Shown piece after piece: positions 33,396 through 42,702 of a stretch of DNA of 45,342 nt. The stretch's first letter is position 1, and every line of letters starts with the position of its first letter. A model generated the notes under the pieces. The model searched no databases. It was not told the origin of the DNA and saw only the letters and a list, made by a program, of their open reading frames with translations. A program made the position numbers and the translations under genes. Source of the stretch: Pseudomonadota bacterium. GTDB lineage: Bacteria > Pseudomonadota > Alphaproteobacteria > Acetobacterales > Acetobacteraceae. Location of the stretch: contig JAFEFW010000624.1 in the NCBI GenBank assembly GCA_018240405.1, positions 1-45,342 on the forward strand. The letters are read 5' to 3'.

Positions 33396-34979
33396 CTACG
33401 CTTTCTCCACGTTCCAGAACACCGGCGCGGAGCCCTTCGGCATGCCGCTGACATTCGACCGCCACGCCGCCTGCGGCAGGTACTGGCCGAGCGGAATGCA
33501 GGGTACGGAGGTGAAGGCGGCCGCCTGGAACGCGATTTCCTGTTTGCGGCGTTCCGCATCGTCCGGCGCGTCAATCCAGGCTTCGTATGCTGCTTCCAGC
33601 ACCGGGTCGTCGGGCCAGCCGAACCACGCTTTGGCGCCGTTGCTGCGGACAGTATTCTCCAGTAACGGATCAACGAATTCGGGACCCGGTGCGCCGGCCG
33701 GGAACATCGACCAGCCACCCTTGTCCAACGGCTCCTTCGACGGGCGGCGCTGCACCACCGTGCCCCAGTCGGTCATCTGCTCATCGACATTCAGCCCCAC
33801 TTTGCGGAACCGGTCGACGACGACGGTGCTGAACGCATTGTAGACGAGTTGATCAGTCGGATGCAGGAACACAATCTTTTCGCCGCCGTATTTAGCCGCG
33901 TCCAGCATGCGCTTGACCTCGTCGACGCTGTGCTGCTTGCGGACAAACGCCATGCCGGCGTCGTTCTCGGCCTTGGAGCCAGGCAGGAAGTAGCCCATCG
34001 GCACGCGCCAGGACATCGGGTCCTCGCCCATTGCCGCCATCATCACCTCCTTCTGGTCAATGGCGGCGAACATGGCGCGGCGCACGCCGACATTATTGGT
34101 GGGCGGCTGCAGATGGTTGGGACGGAGGATACCGACCGTGCCATAGATATCAATCAGTCCGGTCGAGACGCCCTTCTGCGTCTTCAGCATCGGGATCAGA
34201 TCGGGCTGCGGCAGTTCCAGCCAGTCGACCTCGCCGGAAATCAGCGCGTTGCCGGCGGTGGCGCTGTCCGGGATGACGCGCCACTCCACCCGGTCGACTT
34301 TCACCACATGCCCGCCGGCACAGTACGACACCGGCTCCTGGCGCGGCACGTAGCGGTCGAACTTGCTGAAGACCGCTCTGCTGCCGGAGACGTATTCACC
34401 GGGCTCCCAGCGGAACGGGCCGCAGCCGACAATGTCCGTTACCTGCTTGAACGGGTCGGTCTGCGCCAAACGTTCCGGCATCATCACCGGCTGCGGCTGC
34501 ACTTTCGACAGGTAGTGGGGCAGCAGAGCGAACGGCCGCTTCAGTCGCCAGACAATGGTGCGGTCGTTTGGTGCGCTGAGTTCATCCAGCCGTGCACTGA
34601 TCGTGGCGCCGGCGGAATCGCGCTTCATCCAACGCTGCAGGCTGGCGACGCAGTCGCGGGCCAGGACCGGCGTGCCGTCGTGCCACAGCAGGCCCTCGCG
34701 CAGTGTCATGGTCCACCGCTTGCCATCATCGTCGACGACGTGTCCCTGCACCATCATCGGCTGCGGCGTGAAGGACTGGTCGCGTGCGTACAGCATCTCA
34801 TAGACCATGAGCGCGAAGTTCCGCGTCACGGTCGCCGTCGTCCAGACCGGATCGAGGCTGGTGAGGTTGGCCTGCGGCACGAACACCACGGTCTTGGCTG
34901 GCGCGGCAATCGCAGGGCGGGCCAACGGATGGGCGACAGCAGCGGCGGCCGCCGTTGCGAGCAGGGTACGTCGTCTCAT
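33396..34979 (-). CDS. ABC transporter substrate-binding protein, peptide/nickel type
   Basis: A 527-residue binding protein of the DppA/OppA (SBP family 5) type. ATG at 34979 follows GGGAGGA, and the N-terminus (MRRRTLLATAAAAAVAHPLARPAIAA) is a Tat-like or Sec signal. Motifs include LTSLDPVWTTATVTRNFALMVYEMLYARD, WTMTLREGLLWHDGTPVLARDCVASLQRW, GCGPFRWEPGEYVSGSRAVFSKFDRY and PPTNNVGVRRAMFAAIDQKEVM. No permease or ATPase genes follow it, so it is an orphan binding protein that must borrow a transporter encoded elsewhere. The ligand may be a peptide, opine or other compound. It is divergent from the patatin gene (170-base gap without a gene). Confidence 0.94.
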   Translation of the reverse strand: MRRRTLLATAAAAAVAHPLARPAIAAPAKTVVFVPQANLTSLDPVWTTATVTRNFALMVYEMLYARDQSFTPQPMMVQGHVVDDDGKRWTMTLREGLLWHDGTPVLARDCVASLQRWMKRDSAGATISARLDELSAPNDRTIVWRLKRPFALLPHYLSKVQPQPVMMPERLAQTDPFKQVTDIVGCGPFRWEPGEYVSGSRAVFSKFDRYVPRQEPVSYCAGGHVVKVDRVEWRVIPDSATAGNALISGEVDWLELPQPDLIPMLKTQKGVSTGLIDIYGTVGILRPNHLQPPTNNVGVRRAMFAAIDQKEVMMAAMGEDPMSWRVPMGYFLPGSKAENDAGMAFVRKQHSVDEVKRMLDAAKYGGEKIVFLHPTDQLVYNAFSTVVVDRFRKVGLNVDEQMTDWGTVVQRRPSKEPLDKGGWSMFPAGAPGPEFVDPLLENTVRSNGAKAWFGWPDDPVLEAAYEAWIDAPDDAERRKQEIAFQAAAFTSVPCIPLGQYLPQAAWRSNVSGMPKGSAPVFWNVEKA

Positions 34980-35149
34980 GAAAATCCTCCCGGTCCTGCA
35001 GCTCTTCGGCTGGTTGACGGCCAGTCTAGCGACGCGGCGCAGGCTGGGGAAGGCGCCACAATGCGCGTGACAAATCTGGCGGTTTTCATTTACGGATAAC
35101 CAGCGCCGCCGCACAGTATGCGGTAAAGCACCCAGCGCGAGAGAGCGAA

Positions 35150-38056
35150 ATGACCGCCAGCGGGAACAATTCTGCGCCAAACGTTGTCTGCGAGCGGGAC
35201 GCCCTGAAGCAGGAGGCGGAGGCGCTTGGCGTCGTTCAGGGCGAAGCCGCGGCGCTGTGCTTTTCCGGCGGCGGTATTCGCAGCGCGTCGTTCTGTCTTG
35301 GGGTGGCGCAGGCACTAGCCGAGAAGCGGCTACTGTGCCGGTTCGACTACCTGTCCACAGTATCCGGCGGCGGCTATATCGGCGGCTGGCTGCAGCAGAT
35401 GCTGGCCGGCACCACCACGCGGATGGAGCGCGAGGCCCGCGTGGCCGCGGTTGAGGAACGGCTGGCGGCGAACAAGATGCCGGAACTCGACCGGCTGCGG
35501 GATTTCACCAATTACCTGACACCGAGACTGGGCGTTGCGTCGCAGGATACCTGGGCAGGAATTGCGCTTTACTTGCGCAATTTCCTCGTCAACTGGCTGG
35601 TATTCTTGCCTGCGTTCCTGCTGATCGCGCTGGCGCCAATCTTTCACCGGACGTTGGTATGGGCCGGCGGGGCCACTGGGTGGCTCTGCCTGATCGTTGC
35701 GATACTGGCTTTTATCGCCATGGGTGTCAGCGTGACCAAGGCCTGCCGCTGGGTGCCGAGCCAGAGGCAGGATGAGGTGGATCAGTGGGAGAAGGACAAG
35801 GACAGGCAGGCGACGGCGCGGCGGCAGATCGCGGCCGCGGCGCTACTCTACGCCGTTCTGCTGCCTGTCGTTTTGGAATATCTGCTGGGTGTCGGCTATT
35901 GGTCCTGGGTCAATCCGCCCGCGGACCTGGGCACGGTTGAGCGGCACCTGCGGATGGCGGTGGGCTATCTTGGCCTGCCAGCGGGATTCTTCCTGACGCT
36001 TGCGTTGTCGTTCGCCATCGCGCGCTCCCGGACGCCCCCGCTGCCGGCCGGCGAGGGAGCTGAATCGTCGAAGCCGCGCGCGCTGTTCGTGATCAACCGC
36101 GCCAGCTGGTACTGGGCCGCGAGCGTTGCGTCGGCGGTCTTTGTCTTGTTTCTGGGTGTTTTACTGTGGCAGCGGGATCAGCTGATCTACACGGTTTCGG
36201 TGCTGGTGCCGCCAGCGCTCGATACGGCAACAGCATGCCTGAAGCCGCCGGCGTCAGCAGGCAGTATCCAGCAATGCACGCTTGCCTGGGTCGACGTCCG
36301 TGCCGACGCACTGACACTCGGCGCGCCGCTGGTGTTGATCGCGCTGCTGCTAGGGCACAGCGCGACATATATTGGTTGGCGGCGAGAGGCCCGCTTCGGC
36401 GACCTCGATCGCGAGTGGCTCGCCCGACTGAATGGCGGCACTCTGTTCTTTAGTGTTGGGTGGACGCTCTTTGCGTTGGCCTGCATCCTGCCGTCCCGGT
36501 GGATCACGCTGGCCGGCGGGCAAATGCAGGGCGTCAACATGACGCTGTCTGGCTTGGCGGCCATCGGCTCCGGCTTCCTGTCGTCGTGGATCGGCAAGCA
36601 GGTGGTGTCCCGCGTCACTGATGACGTGAAGACCGGCAAGCTGCAGCGTGTCATCGCCGCCGCACAGGTGGTTCTGCCGCTGGTGTTCGTCGTGGCGCTG
36701 TTCGCCTTTCTGTCTGGAATCATCCAAGGCGTATTGGGAGCGATCGGCGATGCATTGCCGGGGTTCCTCCTGCAAGGGGGCGATGCCTGCGATCGCTACC
36801 GGTACACGCCTGAACCCTGCGCGCCTTGGGGCCGTTGGACGCCGGTGGTGCTGCAAGTCCTGCTGGGCGTCATGCTGTGGGCCGCGCTGGCCAAGCTGAA
36901 GACGGTGGTCAATGTCAACCGGTTCTCGATGCACGCGGTATACCGGAACCGCCTTGTGCGCGCATTCCTGGGAACCTCGCGCGAGCAGGCGGCACGACGG
37001 CCCGATCCCTTTACCGGCTTCGATGAGGGCGACAATCCCCGCCTTGCCAGGGTAGGTCGGACCGGACCGTTATTCCCGGTGGTCAACATGACCATGAACA
37101 TCACCGAAGGTGAGCGGGGCGCCTGGGCCGAGCGCAAGGGTGCATCCTTCATTGCGACGCCGCACTGGTGCGGCTCTGGTGCCCTGACTCGCAAAACGCC
37201 TGCAGGCGCGGAGAGTGGCGCGTTTGTGCCGACGCAGCAGTACGGCGGTATGGAGACGGAGCAGGATAACGAAAGCCGCGACAAGGGAATCCATTTGGGC
37301 AGCGTCGTCACCATCTCCGGGGCGGCGGCGAGTCCGAACTGGGGCTACCATTCCAGCCCGCTCATCGCACTGCTGATGACGCTGTTCAACGTGCGGCTTG
37401 GGGCCTGGTACCCCAACCCGTCGACGTGCTCTGTAGACGACCTGCAGTTGTCGAAGCCCAGGGACTCGCTGCGTGCCATGGTCGACGAACTGACCGGCGT
37501 CGCGCGCGATGATGGCGCAGCGGTGTACCTTTCAGACGGCGGACACTTCGAGAATCTGGGTGTTTACGAGATGCTGAAGCGCCGCTGTCGGCGCATTCTG
37601 GTCATCGATGCGGGCCAGGATGAGACCTGCGCGTTCTTCGACCTGGGGATGATGATCCGCAAGGCGGAGATTGATCTGCCGGTAACGATCAGGATTGAAA
37701 CGATCAGCCTGGCTTCACGCGAGGAGATTGAGGCCGCGGAGCAGAAGGGAAAGCCGCTGAACGTGTCGGGGTTCGCCTATGGCACCATCACCTACATTCT
37801 GCCGGATGGATCGACAAAAGCCGGCACGATCATCTACCTGAAACCAACGCTGCTGAGCGACGTGCCGACTTCGGTCAGAGCCTACGCGATGGAGAGCACG
37901 CCGTTCCCGCATGAATCGACGATCGATCAGTTCTTCTCCGAAAGCCAGTTCGAGAGCTACCGTACGCTCGGCCTGTTCCAAGGGCGGAGGCTGTTGGACA
38001 AGCTGCCGCAAGGCGACCTGGCGGCGCTGTTCAGGGATGGCTCGGTTTCTCGCTAA
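35150..38056 (+). CDS. Large patatin-like phospholipase with multi-pass membrane middle
   Basis: A 968-residue protein. The N-terminal patatin part has the oxyanion loop GGGIRSASFCLG (residues about 40-51) and the nucleophile Ser72 in STVSGGGYIGGW. Residues about 140-600 contain roughly nine to ten hydrophobic segments (for example LVNWLVFLPAFLLIALAPIF, YAVLLPVVLEYLLGVGYW and VVLPLVFVVALFAFLSGIIQGVLG). The catalytic Asp is in DGGHFENLGVYEMLKRR (about residue 798), far from the Ser in sequence. The patatin fold is therefore split by a large membrane insert. It would act on lipids at the membrane. No clear partner gene is next to it. Start follows GAGAGAGCGAA. Other members of this long type are known in bacteria, but their roles are little studied. 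Confidence 0.9.
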   Translation: MTASGNNSAPNVVCERDALKQEAEALGVVQGEAAALCFSGGGIRSASFCLGVAQALAEKRLLCRFDYLSTVSGGGYIGGWLQQMLAGTTTRMEREARVAAVEERLAANKMPELDRLRDFTNYLTPRLGVASQDTWAGIALYLRNFLVNWLVFLPAFLLIALAPIFHRTLVWAGGATGWLCLIVAILAFIAMGVSVTKACRWVPSQRQDEVDQWEKDKDRQATARRQIAAAALLYAVLLPVVLEYLLGVGYWSWVNPPADLGTVERHLRMAVGYLGLPAGFFLTLALSFAIARSRTPPLPAGEGAESSKPRALFVINRASWYWAASVASAVFVLFLGVLLWQRDQLIYTVSVLVPPALDTATACLKPPASAGSIQQCTLAWVDVRADALTLGAPLVLIALLLGHSATYIGWRREARFGDLDREWLARLNGGTLFFSVGWTLFALACILPSRWITLAGGQMQGVNMTLSGLAAIGSGFLSSWIGKQVVSRVTDDVKTGKLQRVIAAAQVVLPLVFVVALFAFLSGIIQGVLGAIGDALPGFLLQGGDACDRYRYTPEPCAPWGRWTPVVLQVLLGVMLWAALAKLKTVVNVNRFSMHAVYRNRLVRAFLGTSREQAARRPDPFTGFDEGDNPRLARVGRTGPLFPVVNMTMNITEGERGAWAERKGASFIATPHWCGSGALTRKTPAGAESGAFVPTQQYGGMETEQDNESRDKGIHLGSVVTISGAAASPNWGYHSSPLIALLMTLFNVRLGAWYPNPSTCSVDDLQLSKPRDSLRAMVDELTGVARDDGAAVYLSDGGHFENLGVYEMLKRRCRRILVIDAGQDETCAFFDLGMMIRKAEIDLPVTIRIETISLASREEIEAAEQKGKPLNVSGFAYGTITYILPDGSTKAGTIIYLKPTLLSDVPTSVRAYAMESTPFPHESTIDQFFSESQFESYRTLGLFQGRRLLDKLPQGDLAALFRDGSVSR

Positions 38057-38461
38057 TCCGAAACGAGATACGAGTGCCAGCTGTTCGTGTGATGCCTCTG
38101 ACGCATCTGGTATGGAGTCTCCGCCTTCGTGACGGGCAAAGCCTCAACATAAGGCACGCAGTCGTTTCGCTACCGTCCTGCCAGGCCGGAGTACGCTATT
38201 TTCAGGGCCCAACCGCGCGCGGCTGGGCCGTGCCGGACCGACGCACGTGCCAAGGTTTAGGCGCGCGTCCCTTGGGCTTCGCTCGCCACAAGGAGCGAGC
38301 GTAGCAGGCTGCCCCTCAACGGCACGCCAATTCGCTTACCGTCCTTGTCAGGCAGCGACGGCGTCCATTGGCGGGGGAAAAGGCGGACTTGCTTGATTGC
38401 ACCTCGGCAGGATGGGACGAACAGGAAATGTAAGCCGACCTGCGGGCCGAGACGGGCGCGC
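38057..38461. other. Gene-free convergent gap with two hairpins
   Basis: I see no gene here. Two strong hairpins are visible. GGCCCA/TGGGCC (38206-38211/38224-38229) encloses the self-complementary CCGCGCGCGG. CGCTCGC/GCGAGCG (38280-38286/38295-38301) has an 8-base loop. They may act as transcription ends between the convergent patatin and glutathione reductase genes. Neither has an adjacent T-run. Confidence 0.5.
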
Positions 38462-39829
38462 CTACTCCGCCGCTTCTGCCACCCCCGTGACCCTCGTCCG
38501 TGTCCGCAACGTTACAAACTCTTCCGCCGCCGTGGGGTGAATTCCAATCGTGCGGTCGAAGTCCGCTTTCGTCGCACCCATCACGACGGCGATCGCAACG
38601 CCCTGGATGATCTCCGGCGCGTCCTCACCGAGCATATGCGCGCCGACCACCACCTGGGTCTCGCTGTCCACCACCAGCTTCATGAGAGTTTTGCGCGGCC
38701 GGCCCGTCAGATTGTGGCGCATTGGCGTAAAGCGGGTGACGTAGACGTCGACCTGCCGCATGGTGCAGGCCTGCTCCTCAGTCAGGCCCACCGTCGCAAT
38801 GGGCGGTGAACTGAAGACCGCCGACGGAACGTTCTGATGCGACAGCGTCCGCGGGCGGCCACCGAACAGCGTGTCGGCCAGCGCGTGGCCCTCGCCGGTG
38901 GCGACCGGTGTCAGGTTGATCCGGTCGGTGACGTCGCCCATGGCGTAGATGTGCGGCACCGTCGTCTGCAACGCCTCATTCACCCGCACGGCCCCTTTGG
39001 CGTTCAACTCCACACCCGCGGCCTCCAGACCCAGGCCACGGGCATTGGCGCGGCGGCCGGTGGCGAAGAAAACCAGATCCACATCCAGTTTCTGGCCGCC
39101 GCCGTAGGTCAGGATCCGGCGGTCCCCATTGGCGGCGACCGCCTCGGGGTGGCAGCCCGGGTGCAGCGTAATGCCCTGCTGGGCCAGCGCCTCGGCCAGC
39201 GCCTCGCGGATGTCATGGTCGAAGCCGCGCAGGGGCAGCGGCTGGCGGTAGATCAGGTGCACCTCGGCGCCAAGGGCGCGGAAGATGCCGGCAAATTCGA
39301 CGGCGATGTAACCGGACCCGACGATCGCCACGGTCTTCGGCATGGTCGGCAGGTAGAAGGCGTCGTCCGAGATAATGCCGAGTTCCGCGCCCGGGATCGG
39401 CGGCCGCTCCGGATGGCCGCCGGTGGCGACGACGATCTTTTCAGCGGTGACGCGCTTGTCGCCGATGAGCACGGTATGCGCGTCCTCCAGCACGGCGCGG
39501 CCGTCGAAGATGGTGCAGCCCGCGCCGTCCAGCAGCTTGCGGTAGATACCCTCCAGCCGGGTGATCTCGCGGTCCTTGGCCGCGATCAACTTCGCCCAGT
39601 CATGCGGCCCTTTCTGGATGGTCCAGCCGAAGCCGGCGGCGTCTTCGGCCCACGCGCCGTACTCGCCGGCCTGGACCAGCAGCTTTTTCGGGACGCAGCC
39701 GATATTGACGCAGGTACCGCCCCAGAACCGCTCCTCCGCCACGCCGACGCGAGCGCCATGTCCGGCCGAGATGCGGGCGCAGCGCACGCCGGCAGAGCCG
39801 CCGCCAATGACGAACAGGTCGAAATCCAT
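38462..39829 (-). CDS. gor: Glutathione-disulfide reductase
   Basis: A 455-residue flavoprotein from the ATG at 39829 (AGGAGG upstream; a longer reading to 39940 adds 37 unrelated residues). FAD site GGGSAGVRCA, redox disulfide GGTCVNIGCVPKK (Cys40, Cys45), NADP-binding GSGYIAVEFAG with downstream Arg residues in YRQPLPLRGFD (fits NADPH), and the C-terminal acid-base pair HPTAAEE. It reduces GSSG to GSH with NADPH in the cytoplasm, keeping the pool used by GrxD, GloB and GST in the same window. Related mycothione or trypanothione reductases are less likely by motif. It is transcribed alone. Confidence 0.95.
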   Translation of the reverse strand: MDFDLFVIGGGSAGVRCARISAGHGARVGVAEERFWGGTCVNIGCVPKKLLVQAGEYGAWAEDAAGFGWTIQKGPHDWAKLIAAKDREITRLEGIYRKLLDGAGCTIFDGRAVLEDAHTVLIGDKRVTAEKIVVATGGHPERPPIPGAELGIISDDAFYLPTMPKTVAIVGSGYIAVEFAGIFRALGAEVHLIYRQPLPLRGFDHDIREALAEALAQQGITLHPGCHPEAVAANGDRRILTYGGGQKLDVDLVFFATGRRANARGLGLEAAGVELNAKGAVRVNEALQTTVPHIYAMGDVTDRINLTPVATGEGHALADTLFGGRPRTLSHQNVPSAVFSSPPIATVGLTEEQACTMRQVDVYVTRFTPMRHNLTGRPRKTLMKLVVDSETQVVVGAHMLGEDAPEIIQGVAIAVVMGATKADFDRTIGIHPTAAEEFVTLRTRTRVTGVAEAAE

Positions 39830-40156
39830 GAGCACGCCCTCCTGAGGCCTTCGGGCGAATGTGTCGCCTGGCTTCCCGTGGCGCAAGACGTGCCTGCGTC
39901 CCCGAGACCGCCGGCTGCTGAAGGGCGGGTCCGGTGCCATTGCCCAGCCGTTGCGCGATCCGCCGCATGGCGCAGACCGATACCAGTTCGATGCAAAATG
40001 CGCGGCGCCGATGACAGCGTGCCGCCACCCGGTTGGGCGCGGTTATTGTGTGCCGGCTTACCCCGCCGGACGTATGTCGGCCGGCGGTAGATAATTCTAC
40101 GCAGTATGGCAGATTTGCGTTTGACGCTGGGCTGTCGGTATGCCACATCGCCGATC

Positions 40157-40219
40157 GGGCGCCGGTCCAATAACAACCGCAGGGAGCTTCGCATCTTCTC
40201 AAATATAGGACCGGCGCCC
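40157..40219. repeat. Perfect 12-bp inverted repeat, 39-base loop
   Basis: GGGCGCCGGTCC (40157-40168) and GGACCGGCGCCC (40208-40219). Outside it, GATCGG (left) and CCGATC (right, at 40222-40227) also match with a small offset. The loop is less GC-rich (AATAACAACCGC...CTCAAATATA). It could be a structured leader RNA, a small non-autonomous element or a regulator site. Confidence 0.5.
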
Positions 40220-40354
40220 GTCCGATCCTCTTGCAATGGTCAACAAGCCACTTCGTCGGGGCTGTTACCACCCAGGTTTAGCCAAGGCTCTATCTATTTG
40301 ATTCTGCTTCTTGCTGCACTGCGACAATCGGTACCAGCGCATATTGCCTGGTGC

Positions 40355-40378
40355 ATTGCACAAGTAAGCTTGTGTAAT
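40355..40378. promoter_or_regulatory. Operator-like palindrome before the enolase-superfamily gene
   Basis: ATTGCACAAG (40355-40364), spacer TAAG, CTTGTGTAAT (40369-40378): 9 of 10 positions pair. CTTGT/ACAAG half-sites are common among GntR/FCD-type repressor targets. It is about 113 bases before the ATG at 40491. No regulator gene is adjacent. Confidence 0.45.
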
Positions 40379-40490
40379 GACTTCGCCCGTCCGCTCGGCG
40401 AGTGCCAGCCGACCGCTCGCCGTCAGCGCCGTCAAGCCGCTTTGCCTCTTCGGCGACCCTTACCGTAAGAAGCGCTTTGGAGGACGGGCC

Positions 40491-41597
40491 ATGAAAATCA
40501 CCCAGATCGAGGCGTTCCAGGTCCAGTGGGCTGCGGACGATAAGCCGCAGCAGCGCAGCGCTTTCGTTCGCGTCCACACCGATGCCGGAGTCAGTGGTCT
40601 CGGCGAGGCTTCGCCGATGCAGGGTGGCCGCGCCTCATTGGGCATGATCCTGCATGACATTGCGCCAATGCTGGTCGGGCAGGACCCGCTGGATCACGCT
40701 GTGCTGCTCGACCAGGCGGTGCACACGCTGGTGAAATTGGGACCTGAGGGGGCGCTGACCGGAGCGCTCGCGGCGCTCGACATTGCGCTTTGGGACATCA
40801 AGGGCAAGCTGACCGGCCTGCCGATCTACAAGCTGATCGGTGGCGCGTGGCGGGGCGCGGTGCCATTCTACGCCTCGATCGGCGGCAATGGCGACCGGAA
40901 CATTGATGGCGTGCGGCGCGTGGTGGAGCAGCGGCTGAAGGACAAGCCTGCGGCGATCAAGATCCGCTTCGACAATAACCGCACGACGCTGGATGCCGAT
41001 ATTCCCGGTGACATCGCCAAGGCGAAGGCGGTGCGGGGGCTGGTCGGCAACGGCTTCCCGTTGGCGTTCGATGCCAACAATTGTTACTCAATCGGCGGCG
41101 CCATCCGGGTAGGGCGGGCGCTGGAGGATCTCGGCTACTGGTGGTTCGAAGAGCCGGTGCAGCACTACCATGTGCGGGCAATGGGCGAGGTGGCGCAGAA
41201 GCTGGACATCACGGTGTCCGCCGGCGAACAGACCTACACTTTGGCGGCGCTGGCGGATCTGATCAGCGCCGGCGTGCGGATGGTGCAGCCGGATATCGTC
41301 AAAATGGGCGGCATCACCGGACTGCTGCGCTGCGCCGCGCTGGCGCATGCGCACGGCGTCGAACTGGTGCCACACCAGACGCAGCCGACGATCGGGCATA
41401 TGGCGAACCTGCATGTTGTCGCCACGCTGCTGCAGGGGACCAAGCCAGCCGAATGGAACGATCCGTCCACCCGCACGCACGCCGTGTTCGACAACCCGCC
41501 GATACCGGTGGATGGGCTGTTCCGGCTACCCGACGGACCGGGGCTGGGGCTCGTGGTGAATGAGGCAGCGCTGGCGGCGCGGCGGGTGGAGCTATAG
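40491..41597 (+). CDS. Enolase superfamily enzyme (mandelate racemase / muconate lactonising type)
   Basis: A 368-residue protein from the ATG at 40491 (GGAGGACGG upstream). The barrel residues can be seen: Lys157-x-Arg159 (KIRFD), metal ligands Asp194 (FDANN), Glu220/221 (FEEP) and Glu246 (SAGEQ), and the His-Asp dyad Asp268 (QPDIVKMGG) and His295 (PHQTQPTIG). An Asp-His dyad on the far side together with Lys-x-Arg fits the mandelate racemase/acid-sugar dehydratase groups rather than the MLE group. It abstracts the proton next to a carboxylate. Substrate unknown; a hydroxy or sugar acid is likely. A palindromic operator is upstream, and the chemoreceptor pseudogene follows in convergent direction 6 bases away. 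Confidence 0.9.
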   Translation: MKITQIEAFQVQWAADDKPQQRSAFVRVHTDAGVSGLGEASPMQGGRASLGMILHDIAPMLVGQDPLDHAVLLDQAVHTLVKLGPEGALTGALAALDIALWDIKGKLTGLPIYKLIGGAWRGAVPFYASIGGNGDRNIDGVRRVVEQRLKDKPAAIKIRFDNNRTTLDADIPGDIAKAKAVRGLVGNGFPLAFDANNCYSIGGAIRVGRALEDLGYWWFEEPVQHYHVRAMGEVAQKLDITVSAGEQTYTLAALADLISAGVRMVQPDIVKMGGITGLLRCAALAHAHGVELVPHQTQPTIGHMANLHVVATLLQGTKPAEWNDPSTRTHAVFDNPPIPVDGLFRLPDGPGLGLVVNEAALAARRVEL

Positions 41598-41603
41598 TCC
41601 GGA

Positions 41604-42408
41604 TCAGGCGGGCCGCTCCTCCGACTGCTCCATCGCCGCCAGCGTGCGCGCCAGCACCCCCAGATTCTGCGTCGATCGGTGAAACGCGATCATCGTGTGT
41701 TCGGCCTCCTGCCGTAGGATGCGGCTCGAAACGAGGGCGCTGCCGGGCAATTCCACCCGCACCTCCGGCCCGGGCGCCGCCGCGCTGATAAAGCGCAGGG
41801 CGATACCGCCCCTGGAGATGTCGCGTACCGCCGCCTCGACCGGCCGGCCGCCGCGCACTGTGACTCTGGCCTTGGCACCATTGCCGGACATCCGTTCGTC
41901 CGCGCGCCGGTCGCCGTCATGGCGGCACATCGCATCGAGGAAGTCCGTGACCTCGGTCCGCAGTGTGCTGGCCGTCTGGCCGACTTCTGCTGCCGCACCG
42001 GTGACGCGCGTGCTGGCGGCGTTGGCCTGCGCCGCAATCGACCGCACCTGCTCCATGGCTCTTTCGGTGTTCTGCGTAGTGGCGGATACGGCCCGAACGC
42101 TGTCGCTGATCGCCTGTGTCGCGGTGGCTTGGGTCTCGACCGCGGCGACGATTGCACTGGCGACCTGGTCGACCTGTTCGATGGCCCGCCTAAACCGTGC
42201 GCACGGCGTTCTACGCCTGCTCCGTTGCCGCCACGATGTCACTGATCTGAGCGCCGATCTGGTCGGTTGCGTGCGCCGTCTGCGTCGCCAACGCCTTGAC
42301 CTCGCCGGCGACCACGGCAAATCCCTTGCCGGCTTCCCCGGCACGGGCGGACTCGATCGTCGCATTCAGTGCCAGCAGGCTGGTCTGGCGTCTCGCATCA
42401 AGGGTCAG
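41604..42408 (-). pseudogene. Broken methyl-accepting chemotaxis protein with C-terminal PilZ domain
   Basis: Reading on the minus strand from 42408, the highly conserved receptor tip is present ([47 protein letters not shown]). The frame then meets TAG at 42213-42211 (probably CAG before) and loses phase at 42192, where dropping one T restores AIEQVDQVASAIVAAVETQATATQAI. The signalling helix continues into a PilZ domain (GNGAKARVTVRGGRPVEAAVRDISRGGIAL) that would bind cyclic di-GMP, and ends EERPA. The N-terminal sensor and membrane part are missing; homology stops at about 42408, next to mobile-element debris. So at least three lesions: 5' loss, nonsense, frameshift. A translated PilZ-containing remnant from an internal start is possible but not supported. 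Confidence 0.85.
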
Positions 42409-42612
42409 ACGTTGTAGTGTCCCCACCTGTCCCACACTGTCTCTATATGACTGAGAAAACATAGGTATTTGGAGATGCCGCTGCCGGTCGTAAAAGCGTG
42501 CTGTCCACCCCATCCCGCGCTGTTCCAGGGTAAGCCATGTCGTTATGGGTATTTCTGCTGTTGGCCAGGCAGCGTCCCGGTAGGCTGAAGCACCCTGATC
42601 AGGACGCTGGGC
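42409..42612. other. Unassigned stretch between the receptor fragment and the integrase fragment
   Basis: No gene recognised. It contains a near-repeat of GTGGGACA/GTGGGGACA type (42419-42440 on the minus strand) and may be the junction of the inserted DNA. Confidence 0.35.
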
Positions 42613-42702
42613 ATGCTCACGAACGCACTCACCGCGAAGGCCATCGCCCGGCTCAAAGAGGGCAAGCACCGCGACGGCCAGGGGCTGCAGTTCGAGGTTA
42701 AA
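42613..42702 (+). pseudogene. Integrase N-terminal fragment (DUF4102 arm-binding domain)
   Basis: The frame starting at the ATG at 42613 reads [29 protein letters not shown], which is the opening of P4-type tyrosine integrases (LT..A...LKPGK..DGQGL.L.V). Homology ends after about 29 residues, where sequence of an IS630-type transposase on the other strand begins (about 42703). The core catalytic domain is absent, so this is a dead fragment. Confidence 0.6.

Larger units (their letters stand above)
39830..40490. other. Gene-free stretch with inverted repeats between gor and the enolase-superfamily gene
   Basis: I see no convincing gene. It contains the hairpin CCGCCGG/CCGGCGG (40063-40069/40081-40087), a long-spaced perfect inverted repeat (40157-40219) and an operator-like palindrome (40355-40378), both listed separately. 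It must hold the divergent promoters of gor and the enolase-superfamily gene. Confidence 0.5.

Noticed and set aside
38837-40090. Long open frame on the plus strand opposite gor
   Set aside because: It mirrors the reverse complement of a clear glutathione reductase and has no family motif; GC-rich DNA gives such shadows.
40106-40468. 120-codon frame in the gor upstream gap
   Set aside because: No domain, it spans the inverted repeat and the operator, and has a poor ribosome site.
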